A stretch of 21,845 bases of DNA, taken from assembly GCA_005788585.1 (NCBI GenBank), contig SYBY01000161.1, forward strand, positions 1-21,845, read 5' to 3'. How positions within the stretch are numbered: the first letter of the stretch is position 1; each line of letters starts with the position of its first letter. The notes under the pieces were generated by a model. It saw only the letters and a list, made by a program, of their open reading frames with translations. It searched no databases and was not told the origin of the DNA. The DNA comes from Actinomycetota bacterium. Its GTDB lineage: Bacteria > Actinomycetota > Thermoleophilia > Solirubrobacterales > Solirubrobacteraceae. This document shows, piece by piece, positions 12,720-19,889 of this stretch. Both the position numbers and the translations under genes were made by a program.

Positions 12720-15700
12720 GTCGGCACCTTGACATCCTCGACCCGCCCCGGGGTGTTCCAAACGAACAGCTCGCCCTCGCGGGTCGTGGCCGCGACCTCG
12801 ACCTTCCCGTCCCCGTCCAGGTCGCCCACCGCCGGCGTCAGCAGCGTCCAGCCCGCCGTGAACTTCGGCCAGCCGGGCGCCTCCTGCCCGTTGGGCTGCC
12901 ACGCGCCGACGTTCGACGTGTCGGTGGCGCCGAGCACGTCGGGCTCGCCGTCGCCCGTCACGTCCGCGACGGCGGGCGCCGTGATGAACGGCAGCCCCAT
13001 CATCCGGCGCGGAAACTCGGGGTAGGTCTTGAGCGTCACGGCGCTCATCATCCGCATCTGGTTGTCCATCGAGATCCGCTGGCCGGGCAGCAGCAGCGAC
13101 CCCAGCGACAGCAGCTCGGTGCCGCCGCTGACGTAGCGGTCACGGCCCTTGTGGCGGTAGGCCGACCCCGACACGGTGAACCCGATCGACGTCAGCCCGC
13201 GCAGCGGACTCGACGACCGGACGCCGGGCAGCATCAGGATCCGGGCCGCACTCGCGTTCAGCAGGCCGCCCATCTCGCGTGCCGCGGTGCCCGTGCCGGT
13301 CCCCGGGATCGGCCGGCCGTCCGCGTCGGTGCGGATCTTCGTCGGCTGGTTGAACACCGTCGGCTGGATGATCTCGTCGCGGCCGTCACGGTCGGTGTCG
13401 ATCGCCGTCGCGTTGTCCCCGCCCTCGGTGATCCAGTCCTGCGCCGACCCGTAGTACGCGATTGACCCGGTGATCGTCGCCGGCCACCCGGGGACGAGCG
13501 CGCCCCCGGGGTGCGCGTTGCCGTCCGCCCAGAACGCCAGGACATAGAAGCGCGAGCCGAAGCCCAGCGCGCTGCGGTCGCCCAGGCCGAACTCCTGCGA
13601 CTTGATGACGATCTCGGGCGGGCCCTTGCCATCGAGCTGCGCGATCGTCGGCGACGCCACGAGCTTGCGGTCGGTGACGTGCTGGAGCGGCGGCTGCGCC
13701 TCGGCGGCGGCCGGGATCTTCGCGTCGACCGGCCACCCGGGGACGTTCGACCCCGTCGCGTCGAAGCCGTAGAGCTTGCCGTCCCACGCGGCCTGGAGGA
13801 TGTCGAGCTCCGACCCGCCCGGCAGGTCGACGAGCGTCGGCGAGCCGAACGTGCCGTGGCTCGGATCGCGGCCGAACGGCCGGTCCGGCGGCGGGACCGA
13901 CTGCCCGGCGGACTGGAGGCCCACCGGCCGCGGCCACCCGTCGCGCAGCGTGCCGTCGTGCTCGAAGACGTAGACCCAGCCCGCCATCGAGCTGAAGACC
14001 AGCTCGAGGTCGCCGTCGCCCTCGAGGTCGCCGATGGCCGGCGGCGCGATCACGGGGTGGCGGGATTCCGGGATGCCGCCGGCCTTCCCTGCGGGCGTGT
14101 CGTCCAGGCCGAGGTCCATCGGCAGCGTGCGCGCGGGGAAGCCGGGCAGCTCGGTCCCGTCGGCACGCCGGGCGTGGATGAGCCCGCTCGCGTCGCCGCT
14201 GACGAGCTCCTGCTTGCCGTCCCCGTCGAGGTCGGCGAACGTCGGCTGCCCGTCGCTGCCCAGCCCGACGCGCTTGGGATAGCCCTCGCGCAAATCGGAG
14301 TCGTGGTGCACGGCGATCGCGCGGCGGTCCTCGCCGAGGTTGCCGTCCTCGTCGGTCGCGCGGACGCGCAGGGTGACGGTGTACTGCTCGGTCGTCCGCA
14401 GGTCGCCGCCCGACGTGGTGAGCGCCCGCCGCCAGACGGCCTCCGGGATGCGGTCGAGGTCGAGCTCGGCCAGCGTGCCGCGCACCCGGTCGGTCGCCGA
14501 CCCGCGGGCCAGCACGGCGAACTCCGCCTCCGTCGGCTCGGGCCCGACGGCGTACTGGACCTCCCAGTAGATCCGCTCGGCGCGCCGCATCGCGATGTCG
14601 GCCTGGATGGGGACGACGTCGTCGCGGGTCGGGTCGAACCGCTGGTACCAGTCGGGGCCCAGGATGTCGGGCACCGGCGGGACCTTGCCCGCGTGCACCG
14701 CCTCCATGGCCTTGAAGACGTTGGGACGGCCGTAGCCGTACTGCAGGTTGAACGTCGCGCCCTTCTTGCCCGCGTAGTTGATCGCCTGCTGCTGGTCGAT
14801 GTTCGACGCGGTCGCGCGGACGATCTCCTTGATCTCCCCCGCGTCGAGCGGGGCGCCGAGTGTGCCGTCCTCGACGGCGTCGAGCCCCGCCGCCGCCACG
14901 AGCCCCGCGACGCCCGCATGGACCGGCGTGACCTCGGAGGTCGTCCCGCCGCCGCCGGGCGCGCTGAACAGCGCGTGCGTCCCGAAGCTCGTGTAGTTCG
15001 ACCGGTTGCGGAAGCTGCGCGTCAGGAGGTTCAGCGACCGGTTGGTGAACTGCCCGATCCAGTCCGGGACCACGCCGTTGCCGGGCCAGACACGCGGCCA
15101 GAACGCGCCGGCCTGGTGGTCGGCGGAGTTGAAGTCATTCGTCGCCATGACCACGACGACGCCGTGATCCCACGCGTACTGCAGGGCCGCGCGGACCAGC
15201 TCGGAGTAGCCCAGCTCGGCGACCTCCGTCGTGATGACCGTGGCGCCCGCGTCGACGGCGAAGTAGATCGCCCGGGCGAGCCGGTCGTCACGGACCAGCG
15301 CCTCGTCGGAGGTCTTCACCGGGATGATCGTGCACTTCGGGCAGACACCCACGCCGTCGTAGCCGTTGTCGGCCTCGCCGACGAGCTGGATCATCTGGTT
15401 GTTCGCGTGGTTGTACGTGCTCGACTCGGTCTGCGGGTCGTTGGTGTCCCGGTTGAAGTTCCAGCCGGAGATGTCGTCGGTGTAGCCGTTGCCGTCGTCG
15501 TCCTTGCCGTCGGAGAACGCGACGATGAGGTCCTCGGGCGTCAGCGTGCCGTGCAGGTACGGCTGGGCGATGCGGGCGTCATCCGCGTAGTCGGCGACGT
15601 TGACCTGCCCGTCGCCGTTGGCGTCGTGGGTCGCGGCGCCCTGGGGCTTGGGCAGCTCGCCGACGTTCAGATAGGCACGCGGCGCCAGCTCCTTCTGCGC

Positions 15701-16018
15701 CTCCTCCGAGCGCCAGTTCACCCCGCCTTCCAGGTAGGCGATCCGCACCTCGGGCCGCCCGGCGCCATAGGCCTTCCACGCCTTGTCGGCGGAGATGCCC
15801 GATGCGCCCTCGGGGTCCCGCGCGAACGGCGCCGTCTTCGGGATGAACGAGTAGAGCCACCACTGCTCGTCGGTGAACGTCGTGGTGTCCGGCTGCTCCT
15901 CGGAGAGGTCGTACCTCGGATCGTCAGGCGCGCGCTCGCCATTCCACGCCGCGGACGCCGCCGCGGGCAGGAGGCAGAGCAGCAGCGCGGCCAGGAGCGC
16001 GCGGGAGAAGACCCTCAT
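12680..16018 (-). CDS. Exported S8 subtilisin-fold protein with FG-GAP beta-propeller repeats and an altered catalytic triad
   Basis: A 1112-aa protein. Signal peptide 1-23 (MRVFSRALLAALLLCLLPAA, then ASA). Subtilase landmarks follow: RIAYLEGGVNW (93-102) holds Glu97 where subtilases have Asp; DDDGNGYTDDISGWNFN (173-189) is typical of the family; H204 lies in TYNHANNQ, not the usual GHGT; N294 is the probable oxyanion Asn; and S361 lies in TTSEVTPVHAGVAGL. A dockerin/EF-hand-like loop with D132, N134, D136, N140 and D143 is inserted before the histidine region. After residue 580 come about seven FG-GAP-like repeats (near 591, 659, 726, 787, 869, 1014 and 1060), several with DxDGD calcium loops, predicting a beta-propeller. 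It ends in WHNDIRRTG, common in such propeller proteins. It is either a secreted protease with a Glu-His-Ser triad or an inactive binding protein. The fructosamine-kinase-like gene starts inside its 3' end. Confidence 0.85.
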   Translation of the reverse strand: MRVFSRALLAALLLCLLPAAASAAWNGERAPDDPRYDLSEEQPDTTTFTDEQWWLYSFIPKTAPFARDPEGASGISADKAWKAYGAGRPEVRIAYLEGGVNWRSEEAQKELAPRAYLNVGELPKPQGAATHDANGDGQVNVADYADDARIAQPYLHGTLTPEDLIVAFSDGKDDDGNGYTDDISGWNFNRDTNDPQTESSTYNHANNQMIQLVGEADNGYDGVGVCPKCTIIPVKTSDEALVRDDRLARAIYFAVDAGATVITTEVAELGYSELVRAALQYAWDHGVVVVMATNDFNSADHQAGAFWPRVWPGNGVVPDWIGQFTNRSLNLLTRSFRNRSNYTSFGTHALFSAPGGGGTTSEVTPVHAGVAGLVAAAGLDAVEDGTLGAPLDAGEIKEIVRATASNIDQQQAINYAGKKGATFNLQYGYGRPNVFKAMEAVHAGKVPPVPDILGPDWYQRFDPTRDDVVPIQADIAMRRAERIYWEVQYAVGPEPTEAEFAVLARGSATDRVRGTLAELDLDRIPEAVWRRALTTSGGDLRTTEQYTVTLRVRATDEDGNLGEDRRAIAVHHDSDLREGYPKRVGLGSDGQPTFADLDGDGKQELVSGDASGLIHARRADGTELPGFPARTLPMDLGLDDTPAGKAGGIPESRHPVIAPPAIGDLEGDGDLELVFSSMAGWVYVFEHDGTLRDGWPRPVGLQSAGQSVPPPDRPFGRDPSHGTFGSPTLVDLPGGSELDILQAAWDGKLYGFDATGSNVPGWPVDAKIPAAAEAQPPLQHVTDRKLVASPTIAQLDGKGPPEIVIKSQEFGLGDRSALGFGSRFYVLAFWADGNAHPGGALVPGWPATITGSIAYYGSAQDWITEGGDNATAIDTDRDGRDEIIQPTVFNQPTKIRTDADGRPIPGTGTGTAAREMGGLLNASAARILMLPGVRSSSPLRGLTSIGFTVSGSAYRHKGRDRYVSGGTELLSLGSLLLPGQRISMDNQMRMMSAVTLKTYPEFPRRMMGLPFITAPAVADVTGDGEPDVLGATDTSNVGAWQPNGQEAPGWPKFTAGWTLLTPAVGDLDGDGKVEVAATTREGELFVWNTPGRVEDVKVPTWHNDIRRTGRVP

Positions 16019-16037
16019 CGCGCGACCGTACCTCAGA

Positions 16038-16053
16038 TGTACGCCCGCGTACA
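16038..16053. promoter_or_regulatory. Palindromic site upstream of the subtilase-like gene
   Basis: TGTACGC-CC-GCGTACA has perfect 7-bp arms around a 2-bp centre, 19 bp upstream of the ATG at 16018. It would overlap the -35 region if the weak TACGGT at 16025-16030 (leftward) is the -10 box. The placement suits an operator controlling the exported protein. No binder is identified. Confidence 0.4.
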
Positions 16054-16090
16054 GATAGAACCGGCGCGAGGTGAGGCTACGCGTCCGGCT

Positions 16091-16112
16091 GTCTCACCTA
16101 CGCCGGTGAGAC
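16091..16112 (-). terminator. Hairpin over the stop codon of the tyrosine phosphatase gene
   Basis: GTCTCACC (16091-16098) and GGTGAGAC (16105-16112) form a perfect 8-bp stem with a 6-nt loop that contains most of the TAG stop codon (16100-16098). An alternative pairing of CTCACCT (16093-16099) with AGGTGAG (16069-16075) is also possible. There is no U-tract, as is common for GC-rich actinobacteria. The role as a terminator or a barrier to read-through into the subtilase gene is inferred. Confidence 0.4.
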
Positions 16113-16568
16113 GTCGGCCAGCACACCCCGGCACGCCGCGTCGACGAGCTCGAGCACGTCGTCGAAACCGTCCGGCCCGCCGTAGTACGGGTCCGGCACG
16201 TCGTAGTCGCCGCCGCCGACGCTGTTCGGGTCGTACTCGCGCAGCAGCTTGATCTCCGCGGTGGCGTCCGGCGGGGCGGCCGCCCGCAGGTCCCGGAGGT
16301 TCGCGCGGTCCATCGCCAGGATGAGGTCGAACTCGTAGAAGTCGCCGTGGGTGACCTGCCGTGCGGCGCCCGCCACCACGATGCCCCGGCGACGCGCGGC
16401 CTCGCGCGAACGAGGGTCCGGCGGGTCGCCGGTGTGCCAGCCGCCGGTGCCGGCGCTGTCGAGCACGAAGTCGTCAGCGACCCCCGCCTCCTCGACGAGA
16501 TGGCGCATCACACCCTCGGCCGTCGGGGACCGGCAGATGTTGCCCAGGCAAACGAAGAGGATGCGCAT
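16098..16568 (-). CDS. Low-molecular-weight protein tyrosine phosphatase
   Basis: A 156-aa protein with every hallmark of the family. The P-loop VCLGNICRS gives the CX5R signature with nucleophile C7 and R13, preceded by the usual RILF strand. LDSAGTGGWHTGDPPDPR (36-53) follows, and DPYYGG near the C-terminus supplies the general acid D126. Such enzymes dephosphorylate phosphotyrosine; in bacteria they often counter BY-kinases in exopolysaccharide control or act on small phosphomonoesters. ATG 16568 is the natural start because the P-loop sits at the very N-terminus in this family. TACAGT lies exactly 8 nt upstream, predicting a leaderless mRNA. A longer reading to 16643 has no support. It diverges from the FAD-oxidoreductase operon across 92 bp. 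Confidence 0.95.
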   Translation of the reverse strand: MRILFVCLGNICRSPTAEGVMRHLVEEAGVADDFVLDSAGTGGWHTGDPPDPRSREAARRRGIVVAGAARQVTHGDFYEFDLILAMDRANLRDLRAAAPPDATAEIKLLREYDPNSVGGGDYDVPDPYYGGPDGFDDVLELVDAACRGVLADVSPA

Positions 16569-16576
16569 GACCACCG

Positions 16577-16582
16577 ACTGTA
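16577..16582 (-). promoter_or_regulatory. -10 box for the tyrosine phosphatase gene
   Basis: TACAGT on the minus strand ends 8 nt before the ATG at 16568, the same spacing as at two other genes in this window. No convincing -35 box is seen at 16-18 nt, so support rests on the -10 and its spacing. Confidence 0.4.
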
Positions 16583-16660
16583 GATCGGCTCCCCCGTGAA
16601 CCGGCGACGGGGGCTCGTACGAATCCCTCTGTGAACGCGCCAACTGTGAGGACCCCCTTC

Positions 16661-17902
16661 GTGAAGATCGCCATCGTCGGGGCCGGAGTCTCCGGCCTCA
16701 CCGCCGCACACCATCTGCATCCCGCGCACGACGTGACCGTCTTCGAGGCCGGGGCGTACGCCGGCGGCCACACCAACACCATCGACGTCGAGGACCCCAC
16801 GGGCCCCCTCCGGATCGACACGGGCTTCATCGTGCTGAACGACCGCACGTACCCGAACTTCAACGCGCTGCTCGACGAGCTCGGCGTCGGCGTGCAGGAC
16901 ACGCACATGGGCTTCTCGGTCAGCGCGGACTTCGAGGACTTCGAGTACGCCGGCACTCCGCGCGGCGTGTTCTGCCAGGGCCGCAACGCGGTGCGCCCGC
17001 AGTTCCTGCGGATGATCAGCGACCTCGTCCGGTTCAACCGCGACATGAAGGCCCTGCTCGCCACCGACGACGCCGGCCCGTCGCTGCGCACCTTCCTCGA
17101 CGAGGGCGACTACAGCGACTGGTTCATCGACCGCCTGATCGTCCCGCAGGCCAGCGCGGTCTGGTCGGCCGACCCCGCCCAGATGTGGACGTTCCCTGTG
17201 CGCTTCCTCGGCGAGTTCTTCCGCAACCACGGGATGCTGTCGTTCCGCGACCGGCCCCAGTGGATGACGGTGCAGGGCGGATCGAAGACCTACGTTGAAG
17301 CGATCGTCGCGCGGCTGGGCGCCGAGCGTGTCCGCCTGAACATGCCCGTCCGTGCCGTCGCCCGCCACGAGGACCACGTCCTCATCGACGGCGAGCGCTT
17401 CGACGAGGTCATCCTCGCCTGCCACTCCGACCAGGCGCTCGCGATGCTCACCGACCCGTCCGACGCCGAGCGCGAGATCCTCGGCGCCATCCCCTACCAG
17501 CGCAACGAGGCGGTGCTGCACACCGACGCGTCGCTGCTGCCCAAGCGGCCGGCCGCACGGCAGGCGTGGAACTACCACCTGCTCGCCGAGCCGAAGGACC
17601 GCACGACGGTCACCTACTGGATGAACCACCTCCAGAGCCTGCGCACGCCGGTGGACTACTGCGTCACGCTGAACCTCACCGAGCGCATCGACGAGGCGAA
17701 GATCATCCGCACCATCGACTACGCGCACCCCGTCTTCGACGACGCCGGCCGCCGGGCGCAGGGCCGCCACGGCGAGATCAGCGGCGTGCGCCGGACGCAC
17801 TACTGCGGCGCGTACTGGCGCTGGGGCTTTCACGAGGACGGCGTCTGGAGCGCGCTGACCGCGCTGCGCAACGTCGGGACGCCCGCGCAGGTGCCCGCGT
17901 GA
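16661..17902 (+). CDS. FAD-dependent amine oxidase-like oxidoreductase (COG2907 type)
   Basis: A 413-aa flavoprotein. The N-terminal Rossmann motif IVGAGVSGLTAA binds the FAD ADP moiety, followed by a VTVFEAGAYAGGHTNT segment (E binds the ribose). FIVLNDRTYPNF, MTVQGGSKTYVEAI and the C-terminal HYCGAYWRWGFHEDGVWSAL are characteristic of the NAD/FAD-binding proteins found beside DUF1365 and cyclopropane-synthase-like genes. In Rhodobacter a relative works in furan fatty-acid synthesis by dehydrogenating a phospholipid acyl chain; the same role here is an inference. GTG 16661 has TGAGGA 8 nt upstream and places the flavin motif at the N-terminus. GTG codons at 16631 and 16646 are in frame and possible. 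It is the first gene of an operon; its stop overlaps the next start as GTGA. Confidence 0.9.
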   Translation: MKIAIVGAGVSGLTAAHHLHPAHDVTVFEAGAYAGGHTNTIDVEDPTGPLRIDTGFIVLNDRTYPNFNALLDELGVGVQDTHMGFSVSADFEDFEYAGTPRGVFCQGRNAVRPQFLRMISDLVRFNRDMKALLATDDAGPSLRTFLDEGDYSDWFIDRLIVPQASAVWSADPAQMWTFPVRFLGEFFRNHGMLSFRDRPQWMTVQGGSKTYVEAIVARLGAERVRLNMPVRAVARHEDHVLIDGERFDEVILACHSDQALAMLTDPSDAEREILGAIPYQRNEAVLHTDASLLPKRPAARQAWNYHLLAEPKDRTTVTYWMNHLQSLRTPVDYCVTLNLTERIDEAKIIRTIDYAHPVFDDAGRRAQGRHGEISGVRRTHYCGAYWRWGFHEDGVWSALTALRNVGTPAQVPA

Positions 17903-18624
17903 CCGCCAGCGCCATCTACGAGGGGCGCGTCGCCCACCACCGGCGCGAACCCGTCGACCACGCGTTCTCGTACCCCATCTGCATGTTGCTGATGGACCTC
18001 GACGAGCTCGCCCTGCTCGACGCGCACCCGCTGTGGTCGACGTCGCGCGCCGCCCCCGGCCGGTTCCGACGCGAGGACCACCTCGGCGACCCGGCCGTTC
18101 CGCTGGCCGACGCGGTCCGCGACGAGGTCGAGCGCCAGACGGGCACCCGCCCCGACGGGCCCGTGCGGATGCTCCACACCCCGCGCACGTTCGGCCACGC
18201 CTTCAACCCGGTCCGCTTCTACTACTGCGGCGACCCGGCGGACGTCGTGCTCGCCGAGGTCACCAACACCCCGTGGGGCGAGCGGCACTGCTACGTGCTC
18301 GACCCCGACGGCGGACAGGCCGACAAGGTCTTCCACGTCTCCCCCTTCATGGGCATGGAGCACGAGTACACCTGGCGGCTGAGCGAACCCGGGGAGCGCC
18401 TGCACGTCGAGATCAGCTCCGACGGGACGGCCACCGGCCGCCGCGCGTTCGACGCCACCCTCGCGCTCCAGCGCCGGCCGCTGGACCGCCCCGGCCTGAC
18501 GCGGGTGCTGACCCGCTACCCGGCAGCCACCGTCACCACGCTCGTGCGCATCTACGCGCAGGCGCTGCGCCTGAAGCTCAAGGGCGCCCCCTACTTCCCT
18601 CACCCCGCGACAGGAGCACGATGA
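17899..18624 (+). CDS. DUF1365 family protein
   Basis: A 241-aa protein. It opens TASAIYEGRVAHHRREPVDHAFSYPICMLLMDLDEL, the standard DUF1365 N-terminus (key H, R, F and Y residues). It continues with MLHTPRTFGHAFNPVRFYYC, HCYVLDPDGG, KVFHVSPFMGMEHEYTW and a C-terminal LVRIYAQALRLKLKGAPYFPHP. The family has no settled biochemical role, but it travels with FAD oxidoreductases and cyclopropane-synthase-like methyltransferases in lipid-modification operons, exactly as here. The GTG start at 17899 overlaps the previous stop by 4 bp and has AGGTG 5 nt upstream, indicating translational coupling. Its own stop overlaps the next start as ATGA. Confidence 0.92.
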   Translation: MTASAIYEGRVAHHRREPVDHAFSYPICMLLMDLDELALLDAHPLWSTSRAAPGRFRREDHLGDPAVPLADAVRDEVERQTGTRPDGPVRMLHTPRTFGHAFNPVRFYYCGDPADVVLAEVTNTPWGERHCYVLDPDGGQADKVFHVSPFMGMEHEYTWRLSEPGERLHVEISSDGTATGRRAFDATLALQRRPLDRPGLTRVLTRYPAATVTTLVRIYAQALRLKLKGAPYFPHPATGAR

Positions 18625-19889
18625 AGCGCGCCCGACTGCAGCGAACCCTCGCCCACCGACTGCTGGAACGCACGAAGTACGGGCAGATCACCCTCGTCGA
18701 GGATGGGGGCGAGACGACCTACGGTGAGCCCGCAGCCGACGGCCTGCACGCGCGCATGGAGCTGCACGACCCGGCGGCCGTCTACCGCGCGCTGCTGCGC
18801 GGCAGCCTCGGCCTCGCGCTGGCCTGGACCGACGGCGCGTGGACGTCGCCCGACCCGGTCGCGCTCGTGAAGCTCGGCGCGCGCAACATGCCGCGCTTCG
18901 ACCGCCTGCGGCTGCGGCTGCGGTGGGCGCTCGGCCCGATCCAGTGGACGACCGGTGCGCTGCGCCGCAACACGATCAACCGCTCGCGTGAGCAGATCTC
19001 CGCGCACTACGACCTCGGCAACGACCTGTACGAGCTGTTCCTCGACGAGACGCTCATGTACAGCGCCGCAGTGTTCGAGACTCCGCAGGCGTCGCTGCAC
19101 GAAGCGTCGATCGCCAAGCTCGACCGCATCTGCCGCAAGCTCCAGCTCCGTCCTGAGGACCACCTGCTGGAGATCGGGACTGGCTGGGGCGCGATGGCGG
19201 TCTACGCCGCCGAGCGCTACGGCTGCCGGGTGACCACCACGACGATCAGCAAGGAGCAGCACGCCGTCGCGACCGCGCGGGTGCAGGAGGCCGGGCTGCA
19301 GGACCGCGTCACGGTCCTGCTGCGCGACTACCGCGAGCTCGAGGGCGAGTTCGACAAGCTCGTCTCGATCGAGATGATCGAAGCGGTCGGCTGGCGCGAC
19401 TTCGGCACGTTCTTCGACGTCTGCTCGCAGCGCCTGAAGCCCGAAGGGCTGATGCTCCTGCAGGCCATCACCATCGACGATCGCGCCTACGAGGCCGAGA
19501 AGGCGACGAAGAGCTTCATCAACCAGCTCATCTTCCCGGGCGGCTGCCTGCCGTCGCAGGAGGTCATCGCCCGGTGCGTCGCCGCGCGGACGGACATGCG
19601 CGCCGTGCAGCTCGAGGACATCACCGAGCACTACGTCCGCACGCTGCAGCACTGGCGCGAGCGGTTCGACGCGCAGCCCGAGAAGCTGGAGGAGCTCGGC
19701 TACGACGAGCGGTTCCGCCGCCTGTGGACGCTGTACCTCGCCTACTGCGAGGGCGGTTTCGCCGAGCGCCGCATCGGCGACGTGCAACTGCTGCTGGCCA
19801 AGCCGCGGTTCGTCGACGAACCGCTGGCGACCGAGATCTCCCCGGCGGGGCGCGGGCGCTTCGCGCGGGACCTGGAGCTGGCGGCCTGA
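18621..19889 (+). CDS. SAM-dependent fatty-acyl-phospholipid methyltransferase (cyclopropane-synthase family)
   Basis: A 422-aa protein. An N-terminal helical lipid-binding region leads to ISAHYDLGNDLYELFLD (126-142) and the SAM motif EIGTGWGAMA (184-193). MIEAVGW (252-258), LLQAITIDD (279-287), IFPGGCLPS (304-312) and LYLAYCEGGF (371-380) follow. These are the family's landmarks. Compared with the E. coli enzyme, recalled from memory, the bicarbonate site is changed: Ala149 replaces Cys139 and Gln281 replaces His266, while Glu254, Tyr338 and Cys376 are kept. This subgroup, typically beside DUF1365 genes, may add a methyl branch rather than close a cyclopropane ring (inference). It would act on unsaturated chains of membrane phospholipids. 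CAGGAGC 6 nt upstream supports the ATG at 18621. It overlaps the DUF1365 stop and, apparently, the next gene's CTG start. Confidence 0.92.
   Translation: MKRARLQRTLAHRLLERTKYGQITLVEDGGETTYGEPAADGLHARMELHDPAAVYRALLRGSLGLALAWTDGAWTSPDPVALVKLGARNMPRFDRLRLRLRWALGPIQWTTGALRRNTINRSREQISAHYDLGNDLYELFLDETLMYSAAVFETPQASLHEASIAKLDRICRKLQLRPEDHLLEIGTGWGAMAVYAAERYGCRVTTTTISKEQHAVATARVQEAGLQDRVTVLLRDYRELEGEFDKLVSIEMIEAVGWRDFGTFFDVCSQRLKPEGLMLLQAITIDDRAYEAEKATKSFINQLIFPGGCLPSQEVIARCVAARTDMRAVQLEDITEHYVRTLQHWRERFDAQPEKLEELGYDERFRRLWTLYLAYCEGGFAERRIGDVQLLLAKPRFVDEPLATEISPAGRGRFARDLELAA

Noticed and set aside
12720..12902. Longer start for the fructosamine-kinase-like protein
   Set aside because: The extra 61 residues are a shadow of the subtilase-like gene's propeller repeats; ATG 12719 has a good Shine-Dalgarno sequence and gives the normal family length.
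13511..16252. A 913-codon rightward open frame antisense to the subtilase-like gene
   Set aside because: Its product is a compositionally monotonous Arg/Gly/Ala/Val/Asp sequence without family motifs, while the opposite strand encodes a clear signal peptide, subtilase domain and FG-GAP repeats. Long antisense frames are expected at this GC content.
16569..16643. Longer start for the tyrosine phosphatase
   Set aside because: The P-loop is at the extreme N-terminus in this family, and the extension would run through the promoter region and into the divergent gene's start.
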